DNA from: Mangrovihabitans endophyticus
Lineage (GTDB): Bacteria; Actinomycetota; Actinomycetes; Mycobacteriales; Micromonosporaceae
Assembly (NCBI RefSeq): GCF_014646155.1
Contig: NZ_BMMX01000019.1
Span: 1 to 64,000, forward strand
Length of the DNA: 64,000 nt
Direction of reading: 5' to 3'
Each line of letters opens with the position of its first letter. The stretch's first letter is position 1. Position numbers and translations under genes: made by a program. A model generated the notes under the pieces. That model was not told the origin of the DNA and did not search any database. It worked only from the letters and a program-made list of their open reading frames with translations. Positions 58,067 to 64,000 of this stretch are shown piece after piece.

Positions 58067-58680
58067 AGCCGGCCCGGCGCGAGGAAGTACGACGCCACAC
58101 CGACACGGGAGGCGCCCGCTTCGCGCAGCGCGGTCACCGCCTCGGCACCGGTCGGGGGCGCCGCCGAGGCGTACGCGACCCGGCAGGGCCGGTCCAACCG
58201 GTCACCCAGCACCGCCGCCGCCTGCTCGACCGTGGCGCGCGCTGCGGCGTCGTTGGTGCCCGCGGCGGCCAGCACCACCGCGTCCAGGGAAACCGGCGGC
58301 AGACGACGAATGAGGGCGTCCACCAGGGCCGCCGAGACGGGCCCCAGCACCGGGGCGACGGACACGTCCACCGCCAGGCCCGCGTCGCGCGCGTCGGCCA
58401 CCACGGCCGGCACGTCGACGCGCCCGTGATAGGCGGCGGTCAGCAGGAGCGGCACCATGATCGCGCGCCGGCACCCCAGCGCGGACAGGGTCGCCAGCAC
58501 CTCCAGCGGTCGCGGGCCGGCATGGTCCAGGTACGACGCGTGCACGTCCCACTGGGGATGCGCCGCGGCGACCGCGGCGGCGAGCGCCCGGGTGGACGCG
58601 GCCGCCCGCGGGTCGCGCGAGCCATGCGCGACAAGCAGGACGGCCGGCCCGTCCCCGAAGTTCACTGATGGAGGCCGCAT
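57937..58680 (-). CDS. Sirohydrochlorin chelatase (CbiX/SirB-like)
   Basis: 247 residues. CbiX/SirB-type proteins insert Fe or Co into sirohydrochlorin. The N-terminal half has the metal-site motif LLVAHGSRDPRA, then ALGCRRAIMVPLLLTAAYHGRVDVP, whose His completes the site. A second repeat follows from about 120 (VVLAAAGTNDA, VGVASYFLAPGRLYD). Its position at the end of the sir-cysH operon implies iron insertion to make siroheme for the sulfite reductase. The start (ATG 58680) overlaps cysH by 19 bases. The 3' end overlaps a convergent MerR gene by 130 bp. Confidence 0.88.
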   Translation of the reverse strand: MRPPSVNFGDGPAVLLVAHGSRDPRAAASTRALAAAVAAAHPQWDVHASYLDHAGPRPLEVLATLSALGCRRAIMVPLLLTAAYHGRVDVPAVVADARDAGLAVDVSVAPVLGPVSAALVDALIRRLPPVSLDAVVLAAAGTNDAAARATVEQAAAVLGDRLDRPCRVAYASAAPPTGAEAVTALREAGASRVGVASYFLAPGRLYDAVVASAQSAGAIAAAQPLGDAPELVRLIASRVAAASPVAA

Positions 58681-59423
58681 TCGGTCTTCTCGAACATCGC
58701 CCAGCGGCCCGCTCGCGGGTCCTCCCCCGCGGTGGTGCGCCGGGTGCACGGCCAGCAGCCGATGGACGTGTACCCGCGCTGGAACAGCTCGTTGACCGGC
58801 ACGTTCCACCGGGAGATGTACTGATCCACCTCCGGCTGCGTCCACGCCGCGATCGGGTTGACCTTGATCTTGCCCCGCCGTGCGTCGAAGGACACCACGG
58901 GCGTGCCGGCACGCGTCGGCGATTCGTCGCGGCGCAGGCCGGTCGCCCAGGCGTCGTACTCGCTCAGCGCCCGCTCCAGCGGCTCCACCTTGCGCATGAA
59001 GCAGCACTCGTCCGGGCTGCGGGCGAACAGCCGCGGGCCGTACTCGCCGTCCTGCTGCCCCACCGTCATCCGCGGCCGGATCGATCGCACGGTCACGTCC
59101 ATCGTCGCCGCGACCGTGTCACGCACCTTGAGCGTCTCCGGGAAGTGCAGTCCGGTGTCCAGAAAGACCACGTCGACGCCCGGCGCCACGCGGGAGAACA
59201 GGTGCGCCACCACGGCGTCGGCCATGGAACTGGTCACGCAGAAGCGCGCGCCGAAGGTGTCGGTCGCCCACTTGGCGATCTCCAGCGCGCTAGCGCCCTC
59301 CAGGGCGACACCCGCGGCGTCGGCGATCGATTGAAGTTCGTCGGCGGATCGTCGGGACGGATCGGTCGCCCGGCTGCCCTGGAGAGACACCAGGCCCAGT
59401 CCGGCGGCGGTCACCACAGTCAT
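58662..59423 (-). CDS. cysH: Phosphoadenylyl-/adenylyl-sulfate reductase
   Basis: 253 residues. It reduces APS (or PAPS) to sulfite with thioredoxin. The PP-loop region is present (FCVTSSMADAVVAHLFSRV, VVFLDTGLHFPETL). The paired cysteines CC (DECCFMRKVEP) and C-x2-C (GCWPCTRR) bind a [4Fe-4S] cluster, which marks the APS-using type. The C-terminal ECGLH carries the catalytic Cys. The ATG at 59423 overlaps the stop of the 52-residue protein gene by four bases and has GGAGTGA upstream. The reductase supplies sulfite to the enzyme encoded by the first gene of the operon. Confidence 0.94.
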   Translation of the reverse strand: MTVVTAAGLGLVSLQGSRATDPSRRSADELQSIADAAGVALEGASALEIAKWATDTFGARFCVTSSMADAVVAHLFSRVAPGVDVVFLDTGLHFPETLKVRDTVAATMDVTVRSIRPRMTVGQQDGEYGPRLFARSPDECCFMRKVEPLERALSEYDAWATGLRRDESPTRAGTPVVSFDARRGKIKVNPIAAWTQPEVDQYISRWNVPVNELFQRGYTSIGCWPCTRRTTAGEDPRAGRWAMFEKTECGLHQ

Positions 59424-59578
59424 CGGTTCACTCCCTTGGACAGCAACCCGTTGAACTTGACCGTGAAAACGCGGGCACAGCAGTGGCACTCCCACGCCCC
59501 GTGCGACGCCTCGCTCGGACGCAGGTCCTCCTCCCCGCAGTAGGGGCAGTACAGCGGCGTGGAGCGCGCATCGCTCAT
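59420..59578 (-). CDS. Small Cys-rich protein between sulfite reductase and cysH
   Basis: 52 residues with two CxxC pairs: CPYCGEEDLR and CHCCARVFTVKF, a rubredoxin- or zinc-ribbon-like layout. The start overlaps the sulfite-reductase stop by four bases and the stop overlaps the cysH start by four bases (ATGA on each side), so it is cotranslated with both. Small Cys-rich genes at this place are common in actinobacterial sulfur-assimilation operons. Its role is unknown; it may bind zinc or iron and pass electrons or metal. Confidence 0.85.
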   Translation of the reverse strand: MSDARSTPLYCPYCGEEDLRPSEASHGAWECHCCARVFTVKFNGLLSKGVNR

Positions 59579-61266
59579 TGCACGAGCTCCTCGTCCGCCC
59601 GGACCACCCAGTCGGCGAACGACTCGCCGTCGGTGCGTCCCCGCACGTAGTTGTTGGCCAGCCGCTCCACGTACGCGGGAAGCTCGTCGGCGGTCGTCTT
59701 CAGCCCGCGCACCTTGCGGCCGAAGCCCGCGGTGGCGCCCTGCGCCATGCCGAGCCCGCCGCCCAGGTGGACCTGGAAGCCCTCCACCTGCTCACCCTGC
59801 GCGTTCATCACGAGCTGGCCCTTGAGGCCGATGTCCGCGACCTGCGTGCGGGCGCACGCGTTGGGGCAACCGTTGATGTGGATCGAGATGTCCGCGTCGA
59901 AGTCCTTGAGCCGGTCCTCCAGCCGCGCGACCAGTTCCTCGCCGCGGGCCTTGGTCTCCACGATGGCGAGCTTGCAGTACTCGATGCCGGTGCACGCCAT
60001 GGTGCCGCGCCGCCACGACGACGGCCGCGCCTCCAGCCCGGCCGCGCGCATCTGCTCGATCAGGCTCTCCACCCGGTCGTCCGCGACGTCGAGCACCAGC
60101 AGTTTCTGGTACGGCGTGAGGCGCACCCGCCCGGAGCCGTGCTGCTCGGCGATGTCCGCCAAGCGGCTCAGCTGGGTGCCGGAGGAACGCCCGACCACCG
60201 GCGCGGCGCCGACGTAGTTGCGACCGTCGACCTGCTGGTGCACTCCGATGTGGTCGATCGGTTTGGCGGGCAGATCCGGCGACGGACCGTCGATCAACGC
60301 CCGTCCCAGGTATTCCTTCTCCAGCACCTCACGGAACTTCGCCACGCCCCAGTCGGCGAGCAGGAACTTCAGCCGTGCCCGGGTGCGCAGCCGACGGTAG
60401 CCGTAGTCGCGGAAGATGCCGACCACGCCCTCCCAGACCTCGGCCACCTCGCCCAGCGGCACCCACACCCCGAGCCGTTCGGCAAGCCGCGGGTTGGTGG
60501 ACAGGCCGCCGCCGACCCACAGGTCGAAACCCGGGCCGTGCTGCGGGTGTGTCACACCGAGGAAGGAGATGTCGTTGACCTGGTACGGCGTGTCCGCCAG
60601 CCAGGAGATCGAAGACTTGAACTTGCGGGGCAGGTTGGCGTACTGCGGATCGCCGATGAAACGGTCGAGGATCTCGTCGATGGCCGGCGTCGGGTCCAGT
60701 TCCTCCACCGCCGAGATGCCCGCCACCGGGCTGCCCAGCACGACCCGCGGGCAGTCGCCGCACGCCTCCGTGGTCTGCAGGCCGACGGCTTCGAGCCGGC
60801 GCCAGATCTCCGGCATGTCCTCGATGCGGATCCAGTGCAACTGGATGTTCTGCCGGTCGGTGATGTCCGCACTGTCGCGGCCGAACTCGCGCGAGATCTC
60901 GCCGATCGTCCGCAACTGAGCCAAGTCCAGCGCCCCGCCGTCGATGCGGACCCGGAGCATGAAGTGCTCGTCCTCCAGCTCGTGCGGCTCCAGGATCGCG
61001 GTGCGTCCGCCGTCGATCCCCGCCTTGCGCTGGGTGTAGAGGCCCCACCAACGGAACCGGCCGCGCAGGTCCTGCGGGTCGATGGAGCCGAATCCGTTGC
61101 GGGCGTAGATGTTCTCGATGCGGGCTCGGACGTTGAGCGGATTGTCGTCCTTCTTGAGCTGCTCGTTGGAATTCAGCGGCTCGCGGTGTCCGAGCGCCCA
61201 CTGGCCCTCGCCTCGGGCCTTGCGGGGCCGGGCGGTCGGGCGGGATGTGGTGCTGCTGGGCGCCAT
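59575..61266 (-). CDS. sir: Ferredoxin-dependent sulfite (or nitrite) reductase, NirA/SirA type
   Basis: 563 residues. It reduces sulfite to sulfide in six electrons with siroheme and a [4Fe-4S] cluster. The cluster/siroheme ligands are the Cys pairs MACTGIEYCKLA (C-x5-C) and NGCPNACART (C-x3-C). The duplicated ferredoxin-like folds are evident (ARIENIYARNGFGSID, then HFMLRVRIDGG). RWWGLYTQR and EACGDCPR supply the Tyr and Cys cross-linked in mycobacterial NirA. The ATG at 61266 has GGAGGAA upstream. Cotranscribed cysH and chelatase genes favour sulfite as substrate. A 28-codon leader peptide lies 123 bp upstream on the same strand. Confidence 0.93.
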   Translation of the reverse strand: MAPSSTTSRPTARPRKARGEGQWALGHREPLNSNEQLKKDDNPLNVRARIENIYARNGFGSIDPQDLRGRFRWWGLYTQRKAGIDGGRTAILEPHELEDEHFMLRVRIDGGALDLAQLRTIGEISREFGRDSADITDRQNIQLHWIRIEDMPEIWRRLEAVGLQTTEACGDCPRVVLGSPVAGISAVEELDPTPAIDEILDRFIGDPQYANLPRKFKSSISWLADTPYQVNDISFLGVTHPQHGPGFDLWVGGGLSTNPRLAERLGVWVPLGEVAEVWEGVVGIFRDYGYRRLRTRARLKFLLADWGVAKFREVLEKEYLGRALIDGPSPDLPAKPIDHIGVHQQVDGRNYVGAAPVVGRSSGTQLSRLADIAEQHGSGRVRLTPYQKLLVLDVADDRVESLIEQMRAAGLEARPSSWRRGTMACTGIEYCKLAIVETKARGEELVARLEDRLKDFDADISIHINGCPNACARTQVADIGLKGQLVMNAQGEQVEGFQVHLGGGLGMAQGATAGFGRKVRGLKTTADELPAYVERLANNYVRGRTDGESFADWVVRADEELVQ

Positions 61267-61389
61267 GTCGGCGTTCCTCCGGGAGGTCGTGGGCGCAACG
61301 CGACGCTCACGGCCTGCGGAGGCTCGCGACATCAATGTCAGGAGAGGCCGGCGCGTCGTGCGCACCCGGATCGGTCGGATCGGGCGGCG

Positions 61390-61476
61390 TCAGATGGCCG
61401 GACACATCGCGCTGCGGACACGCCCGTAGTCCACGTGGCGGCGGGCCACGAGGCGGCGGTCGAACGCAGCGGTCAT
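61390..61476 (-). CDS. Putative leader peptide of the sir-cysH operon
   Basis: 28 codons from an ATG with GAGAGG upstream: MTAAFDRRLVARRHVDYGRV then RSAMCPAI and stop. The RRHVD-x-x-R-V-x-SA-x-C core matches the small leader peptides annotated upstream of actinobacterial sulfur-metabolism genes. In mycobacteria, cysteine-coding leaders attenuate such operons in response to cysteine. Here a single Cys codon (TGT) is the fifth from the stop. The 123 bp to the sir start would hold any attenuator; I see only weak hairpins. Confidence 0.7.
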   Translation of the reverse strand: MTAAFDRRLVARRHVDYGRVRSAMCPAI

Positions 61477-61529
61477 AGCGTCAGCCTCTCACGCGCACGC
61501 AGCCCCGGCCAGCGTGGTCCAGATGGCGG

Positions 61530-61576
61530 GAGTGTGCCGCTGCACACAACGGGCGTGAGTGTGCCACTGCGCACAG
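61530..61576. promoter_or_regulatory. Two 20-bp palindromic direct repeats, candidate operators
   Basis: GAGTGTGCCGCTGCACACAA (61530-61549) and GAGTGTGCCACTGCGCACAG (61557-61576) are near-identical and each contains GTGTGC-N4-GCACAC, perfect in the first and with one mismatch in the second. They lie 27 bp apart, upstream of the leader peptide and of the divergent glycosyltransferase, so they could control either or both. No regulator is identified. Confidence 0.5.
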
Positions 61577-61644
61577 TGCTGGGTACTGAGGTGCGCGCGG
61601 GTCATAGACTGCTGCATTTCGCCCGGTCGACACGAAAGAATGAC

Positions 61645-63150
61645 ATGCCCCTCCAGGCGGAGCAGCAGACCGCAATCCCCCGTCAGCGCGCCGAAGCGCC
61701 CACCGGGTCGCCCGACCAGCGTTGGACACGGGCCCGGACGTGGACCCGGGCCTGGATGATCTCCGTGGTCCCGGCGCTGGCGATGCTCGTCGTCGGACGG
61801 TTCCGGCTGCAACAGCCGACCCTGGGCTGGGACGAGAACGCCACCTGGATCGCCAGCCAGCGTACGCCGGGGCAGATCGTCGACCTGGCCCGGCACTTCG
61901 ACGGCGTGATCTCGCCCTACTACCTCTTCATGCACCTGTGGACCGCGGTCTTCGGCGATTCGGAGTTCGCGCTGCGCGCCCCGTCGCTGCTGGCCGTCGC
62001 GACTGCGGTCGGGGTGGCGGCGGAACTCGGCCGACGGCTGTTCGGCCCGGGCGTCGGCCTGCTCGCCGGGCTCCTCCTGGTCGCCGTCCCGCAGTTGTCC
62101 CGCTACGCGCAGGACGCACGGGCGTACGGGCTGGCGTTCTGCTGCGCCACGCTGGCCACGCTGCTGCTGCACCGGGCGCTTGCCCGCCCCTCGTGGGGCC
62201 GCTGGGCCGGGTACGCCGCCGCGATCACGCTGGCCGGGTGGGCGCACATCCTGACGCTGCTGGTGCTGGCCGCTCACGCGTACGCGGTGTGGTCGCGCAG
62301 CGCCGGGCAGCACGACCGCCTGCGGACCGCCCGACGCTGGCTGATCGCCGCCGCGGCCGCGCTGCTGCCCGTGCTGCCGTTCGTCTATCTGGGGCTGACC
62401 CAGCGCGGCGAGCAGCTCGACTGGATTCGCCCGATGGACGCGGAGCAGGTGTGGTCGGCGCCCGGAGACATCTTCGGATCGGCCGCCGTGGGCCTGCTGC
62501 TGATCGGGCTGGCCTTCGCGGCACACGCCACCGACCGCCGGGCGGTCCGCGAGCTGGCCGTGCTCGCCACGGTGCCGCCGGTGCTGCTCATCGCGGTCTC
62601 CTTCGTCACGTCCTCGCTCTGGGTCCCGCGATATGTGCTGTTCGTCATCCCGGCGGTCGCCCTGCTGGCCGCGCTCGCGCTGCGCGGGCTGTGGATGCGC
62701 GCCGCCCTGGCGTTGGTCGTGCTGGCCGCGGTGGGCGTGCCGGCACAGACCGAGGTCCGGGGGCCGGTGAGCCACATGGGTGCGGACTTCCGCACCATCG
62801 CGGGCGTCGTCAAGCGGCACCAGCAGCCCGGCGACGTGATCGTGTACGGGCGTGAGGGCACCTGGTCGCTGCGTGCCGGCATCGACTATCAGCTACGCGA
62901 CCAGCCGAAACCGCGGGATGTGCTGCTGCGCGAGCCGGCCGCCGAGGTCGGCGAGCTGGACGCGGTGGAGTGCGACGAGCCGGCCCGGTGCCTGGGCACG
63001 GCGCCGCGGGTGTGGTTCTTCCGGCAGTGGCAGTCCGACGAGCCGCTGAGCAGCGCCGGGGACCTGACCGACACGCTGCACACGAACTACCGGGTGGTGC
63101 GCGTGTGGAAGGCCACGAAGGCGACCCTGGTGCTGCTGAAACACCGCTGA
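61645..63150 (+). CDS. Polytopic membrane glycosyltransferase (GT39/GT-C type)
   Basis: 501 residues with about nine to eleven membrane helices. The catalytic acid pair occurs in the first external loop (LGWDENATWIAS), the position of the GT-C Asp/Glu. The long helix-rich core (for example YAAAITLAGWAHILTLLVLA and VLFVIPAVALLAALAL) fits mannosyl- or arabinosyl-type transferases that use lipid-phosphate sugars. The C-terminal 130 residues form an external soluble domain (MGADFRTIAGVVKRHQQPGD). The donor and acceptor are unknown. The ATG at 61645 has only a weak ribosome-binding site (GAAAG). The open frame upstream is antisense to sir. Confidence 0.85.
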   Translation: MPLQAEQQTAIPRQRAEAPTGSPDQRWTRARTWTRAWMISVVPALAMLVVGRFRLQQPTLGWDENATWIASQRTPGQIVDLARHFDGVISPYYLFMHLWTAVFGDSEFALRAPSLLAVATAVGVAAELGRRLFGPGVGLLAGLLLVAVPQLSRYAQDARAYGLAFCCATLATLLLHRALARPSWGRWAGYAAAITLAGWAHILTLLVLAAHAYAVWSRSAGQHDRLRTARRWLIAAAAALLPVLPFVYLGLTQRGEQLDWIRPMDAEQVWSAPGDIFGSAAVGLLLIGLAFAAHATDRRAVRELAVLATVPPVLLIAVSFVTSSLWVPRYVLFVIPAVALLAALALRGLWMRAALALVVLAAVGVPAQTEVRGPVSHMGADFRTIAGVVKRHQQPGDVIVYGREGTWSLRAGIDYQLRDQPKPRDVLLREPAAEVGELDAVECDEPARCLGTAPRVWFFRQWQSDEPLSSAGDLTDTLHTNYRVVRVWKATKATLVLLKHR

Positions 63151-63163
63151 CCGGCGGGCGACC

Positions 63164-63245
63164 GGCGGCCCTGCGTCACTTGGCGGCCCTGCGTCACTTG
63201 GCTGATCAGCGTCACTTGGCTGATCAGCGTCACTTGCGGATCAGC
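63164..63245. repeat. 18-bp tandem repeat at the 3' end of the kinase gene
   Basis: On the plus strand the units are: GTCACTTGGCGGCCCTGC (63175), GTCACTTGGCTGATCAGC (63193 and 63211), and GTCACTTGCGGATCAGC (63229, 17 bp, containing the kinase stop). Read on the minus strand each unit contains AAGTGA, the kinase's own Lys-stop. The array looks like serial duplication of the gene's tail. Confidence 0.85.
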
Positions 63246-64000
63246 GGCACGACCAGCACCGCCTCGGTGCCGCCGCTGGCCCGGTTGCGCAGCTCGATGG
63301 TGCCCCGCAGCTCGCCGGTGGCCAGCGCGCGCACGATCTGCAGTCCCAGCCGGCCGCCGGCGTCCGCCCGGAACCCCTGCGGCAGGCCCTGTCCGTTGTC
63401 CGCCACGCTCACATGCAGTTGCTTGCGGAACCGGTGCGCCGAGACCACCACTTCCGCGTCGCCTGCGGCAGGCGACGACGCCTCGTCCACGACCGGCGCG
63501 GGCTCGTCCGGGTCCTCGTCCGGGAACGCGTGTTCCACCGCGTTCAGCAGCAGCTCATTCAGCACCATGACCAGCGAGGTGGCGATTTCCGCCGGAAGGA
63601 CGCCGAAGGTGCCGTCGCGGCGCATGCGCACCGCGCTCCCGGTGGCGGCGACCTCGGCGGCGGCCGTGGCGACCCGGTCCACGATGCCGTCGAAATCCAC
63701 CGCCTCGTCGCTGGACATGGACAGCGTCTCATGCACCAGCGCGATGGAGGCCACCCGCCGGACCGAGTCCTGGAGTGCCATCTTGGCCTCCGGAATGTCC
63801 ACTCGCCGGGCTTGCAACCGCAACAGCGCCGCCACCGTCTGCAGGTTGTTCTTGACCCGGTGGTGGATCTCCCGGATGGTCGCGTCCTTGGTCATCAACG
63901 CGCGCTCCCGCCGACGGACCTCCGTGACGTCGCGCACCAGCACCAGGGCTCCTATCGGCACGCCGGCCGGCAGCAGCGGCAGGGCACGCATCAGCACCGT
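63230..64000 (-). CDS. Sensor histidine kinase of PdtaS type, 5'-truncated by window edge
   Basis: At least 255 residues; the frame runs off the window at 64000. The visible part begins with the end of a PAS-like domain (GALVLVRDVTEVRRRERALM), then a HisKA_2/HWE-type phospho-acceptor helix (IREIHHRVKNNLQTVAALL), characteristic of PdtaS-like kinases, and a HATPase domain with LLLNAVEHAF (N-box) and DNGQGLPQGF (G1). An Asp/Glu/Pro-rich insertion (about 176-195) is unusual. In Mycobacterium tuberculosis pdtaS lies next to whiB1, as roughly here. Its partner PdtaR is an RNA-binding antiterminator; none is visible. The stop lies in an 18-bp tandem array. Confidence 0.88.
   Translation of the reverse strand, partial: TVLMRALPLLPAGVPIGALVLVRDVTEVRRRERALMTKDATIREIHHRVKNNLQTVAALLRLQARRVDIPEAKMALQDSVRRVASIALVHETLSMSSDEAVDFDGIVDRVATAAAEVAATGSAVRMRRDGTFGVLPAEIATSLVMVLNELLLNAVEHAFPDEDPDEPAPVVDEASSPAAGDAEVVVSAHRFRKQLHVSVADNGQGLPQGFRADAGGRLGLQIVRALATGELRGTIELRNRASGGTEAVLVVPLIRK

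Noticed and set aside
59578..61644. Plus-strand open frame that continues into the glycosyltransferase
   Set aside because: Only 61645-63150 has membrane helices and a GT-C motif. The upstream part is antisense to the sulfite reductase with no family features.

Overview
This window is high-GC actinobacterial chromosome, most likely from the Micromonosporaceae (Actinoplanes/Micromonospora relatives). The placement is inference. It rests on GC-rich codon use, frequent GTG starts, a WhiB1-type regulator, a fused 2-oxoglutarate decarboxylase/dehydrogenase of the actinobacterial type, a nickel superoxide dismutase with its maturation protease, ornithine-lipid genes and secreted chitinase/mannosidase genes. 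I see no rRNA, tRNA, CRISPR array, insertion sequence or phage module. The window is ordinary chromosome with two accessory-looking blocks.

Layout. 1-461: repeat-rich non-coding DNA. 462-1625: an XRE-type regulator divergent from a stand-alone methionine aminopeptidase, with a 14-bp palindrome between them. 1700-12203 (minus): an SUKH-3 immunity gene coupled to a 3331-residue secreted RHS toxin with a self-cleaving Hint domain and a C-terminal deaminase-like tip. 12432-19518: polysaccharide deacetylase, Nei-type glycosylase, small HTH protein, orphan ClpP, a membrane protein, ornithine aminotransferase and an FHA protein. 19709-22429: LppX/LprG-like lipoprotein, then a coupled patatin/acyltransferase pair. 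22492-28388 (minus): GH92 mannosidase, sugar-ABC ATPase and GH18 chitinase behind one promoter/operator. 28593-32900 (minus): a three-gene unit that may be an undescribed peptide or protein processing system. It encodes a PqqD-like/M50 protease/cyclic-nucleotide-binding/FecR-like fusion, a Cys-rich protein, and a repetitive Ca-binding protein with a RiPP-leader-like N terminus.

33124-37285 (minus) is response regulator, sensor kinase and HtrA protease in the order of mycobacterial mprA-mprB-pepD, closed by a strong terminator. 37364-38898 (minus) is olsB-olsA. 39074-40833 is an ABC exporter pair. 41115-49203 is central carbon metabolism: the 2-oxoglutarate enzyme and pta-ackA, with three small or AAA genes in between. 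49442-52652 is a lipoprotein hydrolase, quinone-oxidoreductase-like protein and malic enzyme. 52801-56715 is sodX/sodN, GNAT, an RsbW-like protein, a GntR regulator, a membrane protein and a diacylglycerol-kinase-like protein. 57137-58066 is whiB1 behind a CRP-like site, then a MerR regulator.

57937-61476 (minus) is a tight assimilatory sulfite-reduction operon: leader peptide, sulfite/nitrite reductase, 52-residue Cys-rich protein, cysH and a sirohydrochlorin chelatase. Its genes overlap by 4, 4 and 19 nt. The chelatase would make the siroheme the reductase needs, and the leader peptide suggests attenuation. 61645-63150 is a membrane glycosyltransferase. 63230-64000 is the 3' part of a PdtaS-like kinase; whiB1 and pdtaS are also near neighbours in Mycobacterium tuberculosis.

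The two regions that most repay attention are the RHS-deaminase/SUKH-3 pair, whose toxin tip and immunity gene have clearly lower GC than the rest, and the 28593-32900 unit.
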